Assembly: GCA_023419055.1 (NCBI GenBank)
Contig: JAEZYO010001013.1
Span: 1-5,287, forward strand
Origin: Pseudomonadota bacterium
Lineage (GTDB): Bacteria > Myxococcota > Polyangia > Polyangiales > Polyangiaceae
Direction of reading: 5' to 3'
DNA: 5,287 nucleotides
In this document: piece after piece, positions 1 through 5,287 of the stretch
Position numbering within the stretch: position 1 is the first letter of the stretch
How the letters are laid out: each line of letters opens with the position of its first letter
Position numbers and translations under genes: made by a program
Notes under the pieces: generated by a model
What the model saw: the letters and a program-made list of their open reading frames with translations, nothing else
Database searches by the model: none
Told to the model about the DNA's origin: nothing

Positions 1-15
1 TCACTTCCGCGGGGC

Positions 16-35
16 GGGGCGGCGCGTGCCGCCCC
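16..35. repeat. GC-only inverted repeat (8-bp stem, 4-nt loop)
   Basis: GGGGCGGC at 16-23 is matched exactly by its reverse complement GCCGCCCC at 28-35 around the loop GCGT. No T-tract follows it on either strand, so it is not a canonical intrinsic terminator. It lies just beyond the T-tract that ends the minus-strand membrane-protein gene, and could act as a second transcription barrier or be the end of a neighbouring unit outside the window. The function is unknown, and a stem this short can arise by chance in such GC-rich DNA. Confidence 0.35.
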
Positions 36-39
36 GATG

Positions 40-89
40 AAAAAGACACTAGAGAACACCGATCGGTTACAAACCGATCGGTGCTCTAG
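40..89 (-). terminator. Intrinsic terminator overlapping the stop codon of the membrane-protein gene
   Basis: Read on the minus strand, a stem forms between 89-72 and 68-49. It has 6 bp (CTAGAG/CTCTAG), a 2-nt AA bulge (55-56), 12 bp (CACCGATCGGTT/AACCGATCGGTG) and a 3-nt loop (69-71). Four bases later comes a run of five T (plus-strand A 40-44). The TAG stop of the minus-strand gene (88-86) lies inside the outer stem. Hairpin plus T-tract directly after a stop is the layout of a Rho-independent terminator. Each inner arm also holds the self-complementary decamer ACCGATCGGT (58-67 and 73-82), which resembles TetR-family operator palindromes, so a protein-binding role is an alternative or additional reading. 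Confidence 0.6.
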
Positions 90-619
90 GTCGCGCCGAT
101 ATGTCTCCTCGGCGTCATGTCGCGGTAAGTGCGGCCACCCATTCGCGGAACCTCCCGCTGGTACGGGACGTATGCTGCGGCGGTCGCCACGCCGAAGAGC
201 ACGTGCTCGACGAGCGACAGCAGAACGGGAACCTGACTTACGGCCGAGCCGAGGCCGACGATCGGGAGCACGACGAAGTACATCCCGACCCAAACGACGA
301 TGCCCCAGAAGGCACCTGCGATGAGCGTTCCTTTGCGATTGAGCCCGTGAAAGGCCAGGCCAAATAGGAGGCCCCAGATCGCGGAGATCGCGAAATGACA
401 GAGCGAGCCTAGTAGGACGGCTACCGCATCGAAGCCGGGAACCTGCGCGCGCATCCCCAGGAACGGGGTGGCGGCGAACTTGAAGACGGACCAGAAGTCA
501 CGTCCTTGCGTCAGGTTCACCAGCAACAGGAAGGCAGCCAGCACTAACCCGCCGACCAAGCCCGCGACGATGCCACCGCCGGCGGCGCGTCGCGTTTCTG
601 AGCCACTGTGCACGGTCAT
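86..619 (-). CDS. Small four-helix integral membrane protein, function unknown
   Basis: The 177-residue product has four predicted membrane helices at about residues 14-36, 66-90, 98-121 and 131-151. The first is glycine-rich, histidines sit in or near helices 2 and 4 (H75, H139), and the C-terminal tail (155-174) is basic. There is no signal peptide beyond helix 1 and no catalytic motif I recognise. The pattern (glycine-rich helix 1, then an amphipathic FWSVFKFAATPFLG segment, then three helices) resembles uncharacterised inner-membrane families such as the DUF1440/DUF6789 type, but I cannot assign a family firmly. The ATG at 619-617 is preceded by GAGG (plus-strand CCTC 627-630) with a 7-nt spacer, a good ribosome site. 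It is divergent from the SRPBCC gene and ends in a hairpin terminator. The hydrophobic periodicity makes this strand, rather than the overlapping arginine-rich plus-strand frames, the coding one. Confidence 0.8.
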   Translation of the reverse strand: MTVHSGSETRRAAGGGIVAGLVGGLVLAAFLLLVNLTQGRDFWSVFKFAATPFLGMRAQVPGFDAVAVLLGSLCHFAISAIWGLLFGLAFHGLNRKGTLIAGAFWGIVVWVGMYFVVLPIVGLGSAVSQVPVLLSLVEHVLFGVATAAAYVPYQREVPRMGGRTYRDMTPRRHIGAT

Positions 620-629
620 GATGACACCT

Positions 630-646
630 CACGCTGTGACAGCGTG
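630..646. promoter_or_regulatory. Perfect 17-bp palindrome, candidate operator
   Basis: CACGCTGT (630-637) and ACAGCGTG (639-646) are exact reverse complements around the single base G638. The palindrome touches the GAGG ribosome site (627-630) of the minus-strand membrane-protein gene. As DNA it has the size and symmetry of a dimeric repressor site. As minus-strand RNA it would form a 7-bp hairpin with a TCA loop directly beside the ribosome site. The regulator is not identifiable from this window. Confidence 0.5.
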
Positions 647-779
647 CATCGGCCATGCCCGTCGGCGCCTTCGAGCGCAGCGATGACGCGGTCGTCGATG
701 TGCTGGTCGAGGCAATCGACCTCGCTCGGGTGACGTCGCGGAACGTCGCTTGCAGTTCGTTTCAAGCTCACCCGCTTGC

Positions 780-783
780 GAGG
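780..783 (+). promoter_or_regulatory. Shine-Dalgarno that fixes the SRPBCC start at ATG 791
   Basis: GAGG at 780-783 stands 7 nt before the ATG at 791. The in-frame TTG at 776 overlaps the site itself and has no ribosome site upstream, so the ATG is preferred although it shortens the product by five residues. Confidence 0.7.
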
Positions 784-790
784 TACGAAT

Positions 791-1672
791 ATGGATCTGC
801 GAATCGGGAGGCAGAGCACCCCGTGGGGAACCCTCCTTGGGCTCGCGGGGGGCGCGGCAGTTTGCTACTTCTTGGACCCGGACGGCGGACGACGCCGCCG
901 GTCGCTCGCTCGCGAGAAGGTCGCCAGCGTCGTCAGGGGTGACTTCGACGGCGGAGCACGCCGGAGCAGCGCTCAACGCAAGAAGAGCTTCGAGGTCTTG
1001 CGCGGTCAGCTCAAGCGGGACTGGCTCAGCGTTCATGAAGAGCGCTGGTCACCACGGGCGCGGTTCGTGACCGGAATGTTCGGGTTCGGCCTCGGAATGC
1101 TCGGGGCCAGGCGAGGCGGTCTGCTCGGCGGCTTGCTCGAGACGACGAGCGTTGGCCTCGTGGTGCGGAGCATCAGCAACTACCCGATGTTGAGGCTTGT
1201 CGGGATCCACGGCGCCCGGATCGCCATCGAGAAGACCGTCGAGATCGCGGCGCCCGTCAATGATGTGTACCGGCACTGGGACGTGGAGCAGTTCCCCCGC
1301 TTCATGGACCGGGTTCGTGAAGTGCACTGCATCGGTCCCGAGCGGTATCACTGGAAACTCGCCGGCCCCGGGCACCTTCCGCTCGAATGGGATGCGGTCG
1401 TGACGCGTCGCGAGCCGGATCGACTTCTGGTGTGGGCCACCGAACCGGGCTCATTGATGCAGCACGTCGGAATGGTGCGGTTCGAACGGATTTCCGAGGT
1501 GATGACCCGGGTCTCGGTGCATCTCTCGTACGACCCCCCGGCCGGAGCGCTCGGCCATGCCGTCGCTCGCCTGTTCGGGGTCGACCCGCGGTCGGAGCTC
1601 GACCGAGACTTGTCTCGCTTTCAGAAGCTCGTGGAGGGGAGCCGGCGCGTGCTCGGTGCGCGTGGTGATTGA
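791..1672 (+). CDS. SRPBCC/cyclase-dehydrase family protein with N-terminal membrane region
   Basis: The 293-residue product has three parts. Residues 11-28 are a hydrophobic Gly/Ala segment running into YFLDPDGGRRRR (26-37), a motif familiar at the N-terminus of proteobacterial BON-domain and SRPBCC envelope proteins. Residues about 86-140 contain glycine-rich hydrophobic stretches (GMFGFGLGMLGARRGGLLGG, 95-114) like the DUF2892-type hairpin often fused to this family. Residues about 142-285 form an SRPBCC (START-like) fold with typical landmarks: EKTVEIAAPVNDVYRHW (147-163), FPRFM (168-172), W188, LEWDAVV (198-204) and the closing SYDPPAGALGHAVARLFG (246-263). SRPBCC domains bind hydrophobic ligands in a deep cavity; ligand and reaction are unknown here. 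It probably sits at the inner membrane with the domain in the cytoplasm, though orientation is uncertain. It is divergent from the small membrane protein and separated by 132 bp from the kinase operon, so probably transcribed apart from it. Confidence 0.85.
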   Translation: MDLRIGRQSTPWGTLLGLAGGAAVCYFLDPDGGRRRRSLAREKVASVVRGDFDGGARRSSAQRKKSFEVLRGQLKRDWLSVHEERWSPRARFVTGMFGFGLGMLGARRGGLLGGLLETTSVGLVVRSISNYPMLRLVGIHGARIAIEKTVEIAAPVNDVYRHWDVEQFPRFMDRVREVHCIGPERYHWKLAGPGHLPLEWDAVVTRREPDRLLVWATEPGSLMQHVGMVRFERISEVMTRVSVHLSYDPPAGALGHAVARLFGVDPRSELDRDLSRFQKLVEGSRRVLGARGD

Positions 1673-1772
1673 GGCGTGAGCCGTTCGAACTCGGCCGATT
1701 TCCTGCCGTGATCAGGTGCTTGCTGCCAGAAGGGTGCTGGTGCATAGGCCAGACGAGGGTTTTGTAGCAACT

Positions 1773-1790
1773 CGGCATCCGGCGGTGCCG
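1773..1790 (+). terminator. Weak hairpin before kinase 1: possible terminator or 5'-UTR structure
   Basis: CGGCATC (1773-1779) pairs with GGTGCCG (1784-1790) around the loop CGGC, with one G-T wobble. A pyrimidine-rich stretch (1791-1801, ACCCTCTTCTT) follows instead of a clean T-run. It lies about 100 nt after the SRPBCC stop and 14 nt before the proposed kinase start. It could weakly end SRPBCC transcription or shape the kinase leader. The rest of the 1673-1804 spacer shows no recognisable promoter. Confidence 0.25.
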
Positions 1791-1804
1791 ACCCTCTTCT
1801 TGTC

Positions 1805-2908
1805 GTGGTCCAAGAAGCCCATTTCGAACCAGAGGCTCCGTGCTCGGATCCTCTCGCGGGGACGTCGTATCGGACCTTGCGACGGCTCCGGCCCGGAGGA
1901 ATGGGTGAGCTGATTGTGGCGGAGCATCGCGAGCTCGGTCGCGAGTTCGTCGTAAAGCTCCTTCACCAACGGCTCTCGGGGGATCCCCAGCTGATTGACC
2001 GGGTCAGAGTCGAAGCTCAATCCCTCGGGCGACTCAATCACCCGAACATCGTTTCGGTCGTGGGCTTCGGCTACGCCGCAGACGGCCGGCCGTACATTGC
2101 CATGGAGTACCTGCGCGGGCGGACGCTCACCGAAGAGCTTGCCGCCCGGCGTTTGTCGGCGAAAGAGTCGGTGGCGTACGCGCGCCGCATCCTTTCGGCG
2201 CTCGGCGCTGCCCACGCTCTGGGCATCGTTCATCGAGACGTGAAGCCGGACAACATCATGCTCGCCGAGCGACCCGAGGGCACGGTCCTCAAGGTGCTCG
2301 ACTTCGGGATGGCGCTCGTGCTGCCGGGGGTCTCGTCCGGTGCGCCGCAGCCGCTCTCGTTCCCGACGGACACGGGCGTGGTCGTCGGGACGCCGCGCTT
2401 CGTGAGCCCTGAAGCGGCGCGCGGTGAAGACGTGGACGCGCGCGCCGATCTTTACTCGGTCGGCCTCGTCCTCTTTCTGATGCTCGCTGGGCGGGGCCCG
2501 TTCGATCATCTGAAGGGGACTGATCGGCTGCTCTCGGCTCAAGCGGAGAGCGAGCCGGACCTCCCATCCAAATTCGCTGCCGAGCCCATCCCTGCGGAGC
2601 TCGACGCCGCGGTGCGAAAGGCGCTCGCCAAGCGTCCCGAGGACCGTCACCAGTCGGCCGAGGAGTTCGATCGAGAGCTCGAAAAAGTCTCCGAGCTTTT
2701 GACGATCCGCGAGTCGTGGCCAGGCGGCGCGGCGCCCCAGGGCGCTTTGCCCGAAGGATCCGGCGCGGGCTCGCACGCTTCCGACGCGGCGCTGGCTCGC
2801 TCGCAGTCGAATGCTTCGGCGAAGCTCTTGGGCGTCTTTTTGTTGGTGTCCTTGCTCACGACGGCGCTCGTCGCCGGCGTCGTGACGGCGCTCTTGGGGG
2901 CCAGGTGA
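1805..2908 (+). CDS. Hanks-type Ser/Thr protein kinase 1, C-terminally membrane-anchored
   Basis: This 367-residue eukaryotic-like kinase phosphorylates Ser/Thr on proteins using ATP. Visible elements are the glycine loop LRPGGMGEL (28-36), ATP-binding lysine K51, helix-C glutamate E70, HPNIV (79-83), catalytic loop HRDVKPDN (143-150), DFG (166-168), activation-loop TDTGVVVGTPRFVSPE (188-203) with T188/T190 placed like the PknB autophosphorylation pair, helix-F aspartate D215 and the late arginine R281. All catalytic residues are present, so it should be active. The first glycine of the loop (usual LGxGGMG) is R29. After the kinase comes a short linker (about 300-338) and one hydrophobic helix (341-364) ending three residues before the stop, so there is no extracytoplasmic sensor. 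The GTG at 1805 is the only usual start between the in-frame stop at 1745 and the glycine loop, but it lacks a clear ribosome site. An ATG at 1901 would cut into the loop. The stop overlaps the next kinase's start. Confidence 0.9.
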   Translation: MVQEAHFEPEAPCSDPLAGTSYRTLRRLRPGGMGELIVAEHRELGREFVVKLLHQRLSGDPQLIDRVRVEAQSLGRLNHPNIVSVVGFGYAADGRPYIAMEYLRGRTLTEELAARRLSAKESVAYARRILSALGAAHALGIVHRDVKPDNIMLAERPEGTVLKVLDFGMALVLPGVSSGAPQPLSFPTDTGVVVGTPRFVSPEAARGEDVDARADLYSVGLVLFLMLAGRGPFDHLKGTDRLLSAQAESEPDLPSKFAAEPIPAELDAAVRKALAKRPEDRHQSAEEFDRELEKVSELLTIRESWPGGAAPQGALPEGSGAGSHASDAALARSQSNASAKLLGVFLLVSLLTTALVAGVVTALLGAR

Positions 2909-4710
2909 AGGGGCCCGGCAAGTTCCACCCCGAACAAGGGCCGTTCGCTCCCGGGGAGCAGTTCCAGAAGTTCGAGATCCGCCGCCTGATTGGGCGCGGC
3001 GGGCACGCGTACGTGTACCACGGCTACGACGGGTTCCTGGATCGCCACATCGCGCTCAAGGTCATCCCCGATCCGATCGAGCGCGGCCGCGATCTCCAGC
3101 GCCGAGCACAGCTCGAGGCGCGCGTGCTCTGCAAGCTCCAGCACCCGAACCTGGTCCACGTCTTCGACGCCGGCACCATCGACGACGAGATCGTGTTCCT
3201 CGTCATGGAGCTCCTCGAGGGCCGCACGCTGCGCGACGTATTCCGCGAGTATCGGAGTTTGTCCGTGGCGGAGGTGCTGCGCATCGGCGCGCAGATCGCA
3301 GACGGCGTGCACGCGGCTCACGAGCGCAACGCCATTCACCGCGACCTCAAGCCGGAGAACGTGTTCGTCCAGGCGGGCAACGCCATCAAGGTGCTGGATT
3401 TCGGCATCGCGAAGCTCCTCGGCGCGAGCAACCAGACCACGCAGAAAGATCTCCTGCACGGCACCATGCTCTACATGTCTCCCGAACACCTGCAGGGGCT
3501 CGGGGTGACGCCGCGGAGCGACATTTACGCGCTCGGCACCATCTTGTACGAGGCGGTCGCCGGTGGTCCGCCCTGCTTGCTCGGCGTCGAAGAGCCGACG
3601 ATCAGGGAGCTTGCCTGGATCCAGATCTCTCGCATCCCTCGCCCGCTCGACGAGCTCGTGCCCGGGGTGCCTCACTTCGTGGCGCGCGCCATTCAGCGCA
3701 TGCTCGCCAAGGATCCGGCCGATCGCTTCGCGACCATGGACGAAGTGGCGGCGTTGCTGCGCGCGAACCTCTTGCGGCTCGAGGCCGAGTCGAACGGAAC
3801 GCTCACTCAAGGGAGAGAGCTCTGGCACGTCGCTCCCGCGCCCGGACAAGCCGCGGACACCGTGGCGCAGACCCGCCCGCCGTTTACGGTCCCTCCGTCC
3901 CCTCCGCAGCGCGACGCGACGCCGTTGATCAGCGGATCGGTGCCGTATCCGCCGCTCACTCACACGCTGCCGCTGGACCTCTCGGCTCTGCAACGAGAGC
4001 TCTCCGGTGAGCCTGCTCTGCACCGGCAGTCGGATTCTCCACTAGTCGTCCCGGTCGTTTCTCAGGAGCTCGTGCCGACGCGCACCTCCGCGGTCGTGCT
4101 GCCGAGCGAACCGACGCCCATGGCGGCGGACTCACCGCTTCCGACGGCCGCGCCCCGCATGCGGGTTTGGCCCGTCGTCGGCGCCGCCGTGGCGGTAGGC
4201 ACCATCGCGGGTCTGGTCGTCGCGTTCGGGCTCCGCGCCCGCGCCGGCGCCGAACATCGAGCCTCGGCGGTGGACAGCTCGAATTCGGCACCTATCGGCG
4301 AGGCGGTTCCTGCCGCATCGCTGACCTCTCACTCCGCCCCCGCCGCGGAGCCTCGAGACCCCGCGCCGCCCCCGGCGGAGCCTGTCCCCGTGGTCGCTCC
4401 GACGGCGCTCGCGACGACGCACGTCGACGTCCAACCGGAAACTTCCAAGCCCGCCGAGCCAGAGCTCCCCGTTGCGCCCCCTCCACCTGCACCCCGCGCT
4501 CCCAAGGGGGACGCTGCGCGCTCGCAGGGTGCTACCAGCGGCGGGGCCTTCTCCGCCGCGCTCCGCGCCAGCGCGAGCGCCAAGCCGAGCGACGCGAAGG
4601 GCAGCTCCGGCCCCTCGAGCACGCGCATGCCGCTGCCGAGTGAGCTCCCCGGAAGCGGCCTCGACGATCCTCCTCCGACACCCAAGAAGAAAGCCCGATC
4701 CTCGCCATGA
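2905..4710 (+). CDS. Hanks-type Ser/Thr protein kinase 2 with transmembrane helix and Pro/Ala-rich tail
   Basis: From the GTG at 2905 the product is 601 residues. Kinase domain, about 23-290: glycine loop IGRGGHAYVY (29-38; the usual MGEV is replaced by HAYV, which I recall from myxobacterial kinases), K52, E71, HPNLV (80-84), catalytic loop HRDLKPEN (145-152), DFG (165-167), activation-loop T178/T179, GTMLYMSPE (186-194), D206 and R274. It appears catalytically complete. A Pro/Thr-rich cytoplasmic linker (about 292-418) leads to one membrane helix (about 421-443) and an extracytoplasmic tail (444-601) dominated by Ala, Pro and Ser, ending in a basic PKKKARSSP. The tail has no recognisable sensor domain and may be disordered or wall-spanning. 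The GTG overlaps the upstream TGA in GTGA, implying translational coupling. The reading frame is open back to 2716, but that extension is arginine-rich, lies inside kinase 1 and precedes the first kinase motif, so it is rejected. Confidence 0.9.
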   Translation: MKGPGKFHPEQGPFAPGEQFQKFEIRRLIGRGGHAYVYHGYDGFLDRHIALKVIPDPIERGRDLQRRAQLEARVLCKLQHPNLVHVFDAGTIDDEIVFLVMELLEGRTLRDVFREYRSLSVAEVLRIGAQIADGVHAAHERNAIHRDLKPENVFVQAGNAIKVLDFGIAKLLGASNQTTQKDLLHGTMLYMSPEHLQGLGVTPRSDIYALGTILYEAVAGGPPCLLGVEEPTIRELAWIQISRIPRPLDELVPGVPHFVARAIQRMLAKDPADRFATMDEVAALLRANLLRLEAESNGTLTQGRELWHVAPAPGQAADTVAQTRPPFTVPPSPPQRDATPLISGSVPYPPLTHTLPLDLSALQRELSGEPALHRQSDSPLVVPVVSQELVPTRTSAVVLPSEPTPMAADSPLPTAAPRMRVWPVVGAAVAVGTIAGLVVAFGLRARAGAEHRASAVDSSNSAPIGEAVPAASLTSHSAPAAEPRDPAPPPAEPVPVVAPTALATTHVDVQPETSKPAEPELPVAPPPPAPRAPKGDAARSQGATSGGAFSAALRASASAKPSDAKGSSGPSSTRMPLPSELPGSGLDDPPPTPKKKARSSP

Positions 4711-5287
4711 CGGACGAGTCGAAAACGAAAACCCTCGTCGAGGGGCTGAAGGTCACCGAGCCCGAGAGCGGCTCGCTGGATCTCGCTTCCGAGACCACGA
4801 CGGTCATCGCGCCGGTGTCCATCCCGGAGGGTGAAGAAGCCGAGCCCCACTCCGACGCGACCGACGGCGCCGTCGCCGAGGAAGCTCGGACGAAAGCGTT
4901 CGATCCCTATCGCTTTCAGCGAATGACGGTTCCGCCCGGGCTCAGGAGCGAGATGGCCCAGGCCAAGCTGCCCCGGCTCTCGCACGAGTACTTCAAAGAG
5001 ACGCTGCCGCCCGCGACCATGAAGGCAGCCTCGGACCTGCACGCGGAGGCGGACTCGGACGAGCTGTTGGACGCGCCGAAGCCACGTTCGGGGTCACCGG
5101 AGGCACCGTCGGATGCGCCCACGGTGTTCGAGCCTTCGGAACGGACGCCCACCTCGCTCGCCCTGCCGATGTCCTCGACTCCGCGCACCATCCTCTGGGG
5201 CGGGCTCGGGCTGTCGGTCGGCGTGATCTTGCTGTTCATCGCCCACCAGCTCACGAAGGACGAGCCCAAGCTCGCCATTCCTCCGCC
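4707..5287 (+). CDS. Partial single-pass membrane protein, candidate kinase substrate or partner (3' end outside window)
   Basis: An open frame starts at ATG 4707, overlapping the kinase 2 stop in ATGA, and runs off the right edge after 193 full codons. Residues 1-158 are hydrophilic, acidic and Pro/Ser/Thr-rich, probably a disordered cytoplasmic region. Residues about 161-179 (TILWGGLGLSVGVILLFIA) form one membrane helix preceded by R160, and the visible end (180-193) begins the extracytoplasmic part. I recognise no family. Two sites stand out: ETTTVI (29-34), similar to the ETTSVF phosphosite of GarA/OdhI, and APTVFEP (137-143), another Thr-Val-aromatic context. Overlap with the kinase and abundant threonines suggest a substrate or signalling partner; this is inference. 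The frame keeps G/C-rich third positions throughout and is far more protein-like than the opposing minus-strand frames. What lies beyond the helix cannot be seen. Confidence 0.75.
   Translation, partial: MTDESKTKTLVEGLKVTEPESGSLDLASETTTVIAPVSIPEGEEAEPHSDATDGAVAEEARTKAFDPYRFQRMTVPPGLRSEMAQAKLPRLSHEYFKETLPPATMKAASDLHAEADSDELLDAPKPRSGSPEAPSDAPTVFEPSERTPTSLALPMSSTPRTILWGGLGLSVGVILLFIAHQLTKDEPKLAIPP

Larger units (their letters stand above)
620..790. promoter_or_regulatory. Divergent intergenic region between the membrane-protein and SRPBCC genes
   Basis: Two genes start outward from this 171-bp stretch, so promoters for both should lie here. I see no convincing sigma-70 -35/-10 pair on either strand. 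Visible elements are a 17-bp palindrome at 630-646, a direct repeat of ACGTCGC at 733-739 and 743-749 (10 bp apart, one helical turn), and Shine-Dalgarno sites at both ends. Short open frames that cross it lack ribosome sites and recognisable products. Confidence 0.5.

Noticed and set aside
1..36. Start of a gene running off the left edge
   Set aside because: No start codon with ribosome site or convincing coding frame can be seen in these few bases; only the GC-only hairpin is supportable.
37..324. Plus-strand frame starting MKKTLENT at the left end
   Set aside because: No ribosome site; the start falls in the terminator T-tract region and the product becomes arginine-rich antisense to the four-helix membrane protein.
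629..1036. Minus-strand frames running from the SRPBCC gene into the divergent spacer (also 616-819)
   Set aside because: They overlap the N-terminus of the SRPBCC gene and its ribosome site, lack ribosome sites of their own and show no recognisable domain.
1712..2776. 354-codon minus-strand open frame opposite kinase 1
   Set aside because: It lies antisense to a complete kinase with every catalytic motif; its product is Arg/His/Glu-rich without hydrophobic periodicity, typical of a GC-rich shadow frame.
2716..2904. N-terminal extension of kinase 2 to the ATG at 2716
   Set aside because: The 63 added residues are mostly Arg/Gly/Ala and overlap the end of kinase 1 in another frame; the GTG at 2905 in the GTGA overlap is the natural operon start.
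2647..4023. 458-codon minus-strand open frame opposite kinase 2
   Set aside because: Antisense to the kinase 2 catalytic domain; composition is charged and low in domain-like pattern, and no ribosome site or known motif supports it.
4329..5042. 237-codon minus-strand open frame at the right end
   Set aside because: Gly/Ser/Arg-rich shadow of the kinase 2 tail and the following gene, whose plus-strand frame carries a clear membrane helix and a coupled start.

Overview
The window is GC-rich, tightly packed bacterial DNA. It holds five protein-coding genes, the last cut off by the right edge. Two consecutive Hanks-type (eukaryotic-like) Ser/Thr protein kinases, each with a transmembrane segment and long Pro/Ala-rich stretches, together with strong G/C at third codon positions, suggest a myxobacterium (Myxococcota, perhaps the Polyangiales/Sorangiineae side). 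This placement is inferred from gene style, not from a marker gene.

Left part (1-1672): a small four-helix membrane protein (86-619, minus strand) and an SRPBCC/cyclase-type protein with an N-terminal membrane region (791-1672, plus strand) are transcribed divergently from a 171-bp spacer. The spacer carries a perfect 17-bp palindrome touching the Shine-Dalgarno of the minus-strand gene. That gene ends inside a hairpin followed by a T-tract, a good intrinsic terminator, and the same hairpin contains two copies of the palindrome ACCGATCGGT. Both proteins belong to poorly characterised envelope-associated types, so a shared stress or membrane role is possible but not shown.

Right part (1805-5287): three plus-strand genes are locked together by 4-nt stop/start overlaps (GTGA at 2905-2908, ATGA at 4707-4710) and so look like one translationally coupled operon. 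Kinase 1 (1805-2908) is a complete kinase domain with only a C-terminal membrane anchor. Kinase 2 (2905-4710) is a complete kinase domain, a Pro/Thr-rich linker, one membrane helix and a low-complexity Ala/Pro/Ser-rich extracytoplasmic tail. The third gene (4707 to the edge) encodes an acidic, probably disordered cytoplasmic region followed by one membrane helix. Its N-terminus carries an ETTTVI motif resembling the ETTSVF phosphosite of the actinobacterial kinase substrates GarA/OdhI. The simplest reading is a membrane phospho-signalling module of two kinases plus a candidate membrane substrate or partner. No known sensor domain is visible in any of the three.

No RNA genes, insertion sequences, CRISPR arrays or attachment sites were seen. 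The strongest points for follow-up are the operon with its putative substrate, the palindrome at the divergent promoter, and the terminator/operator-like hairpin at the left end.
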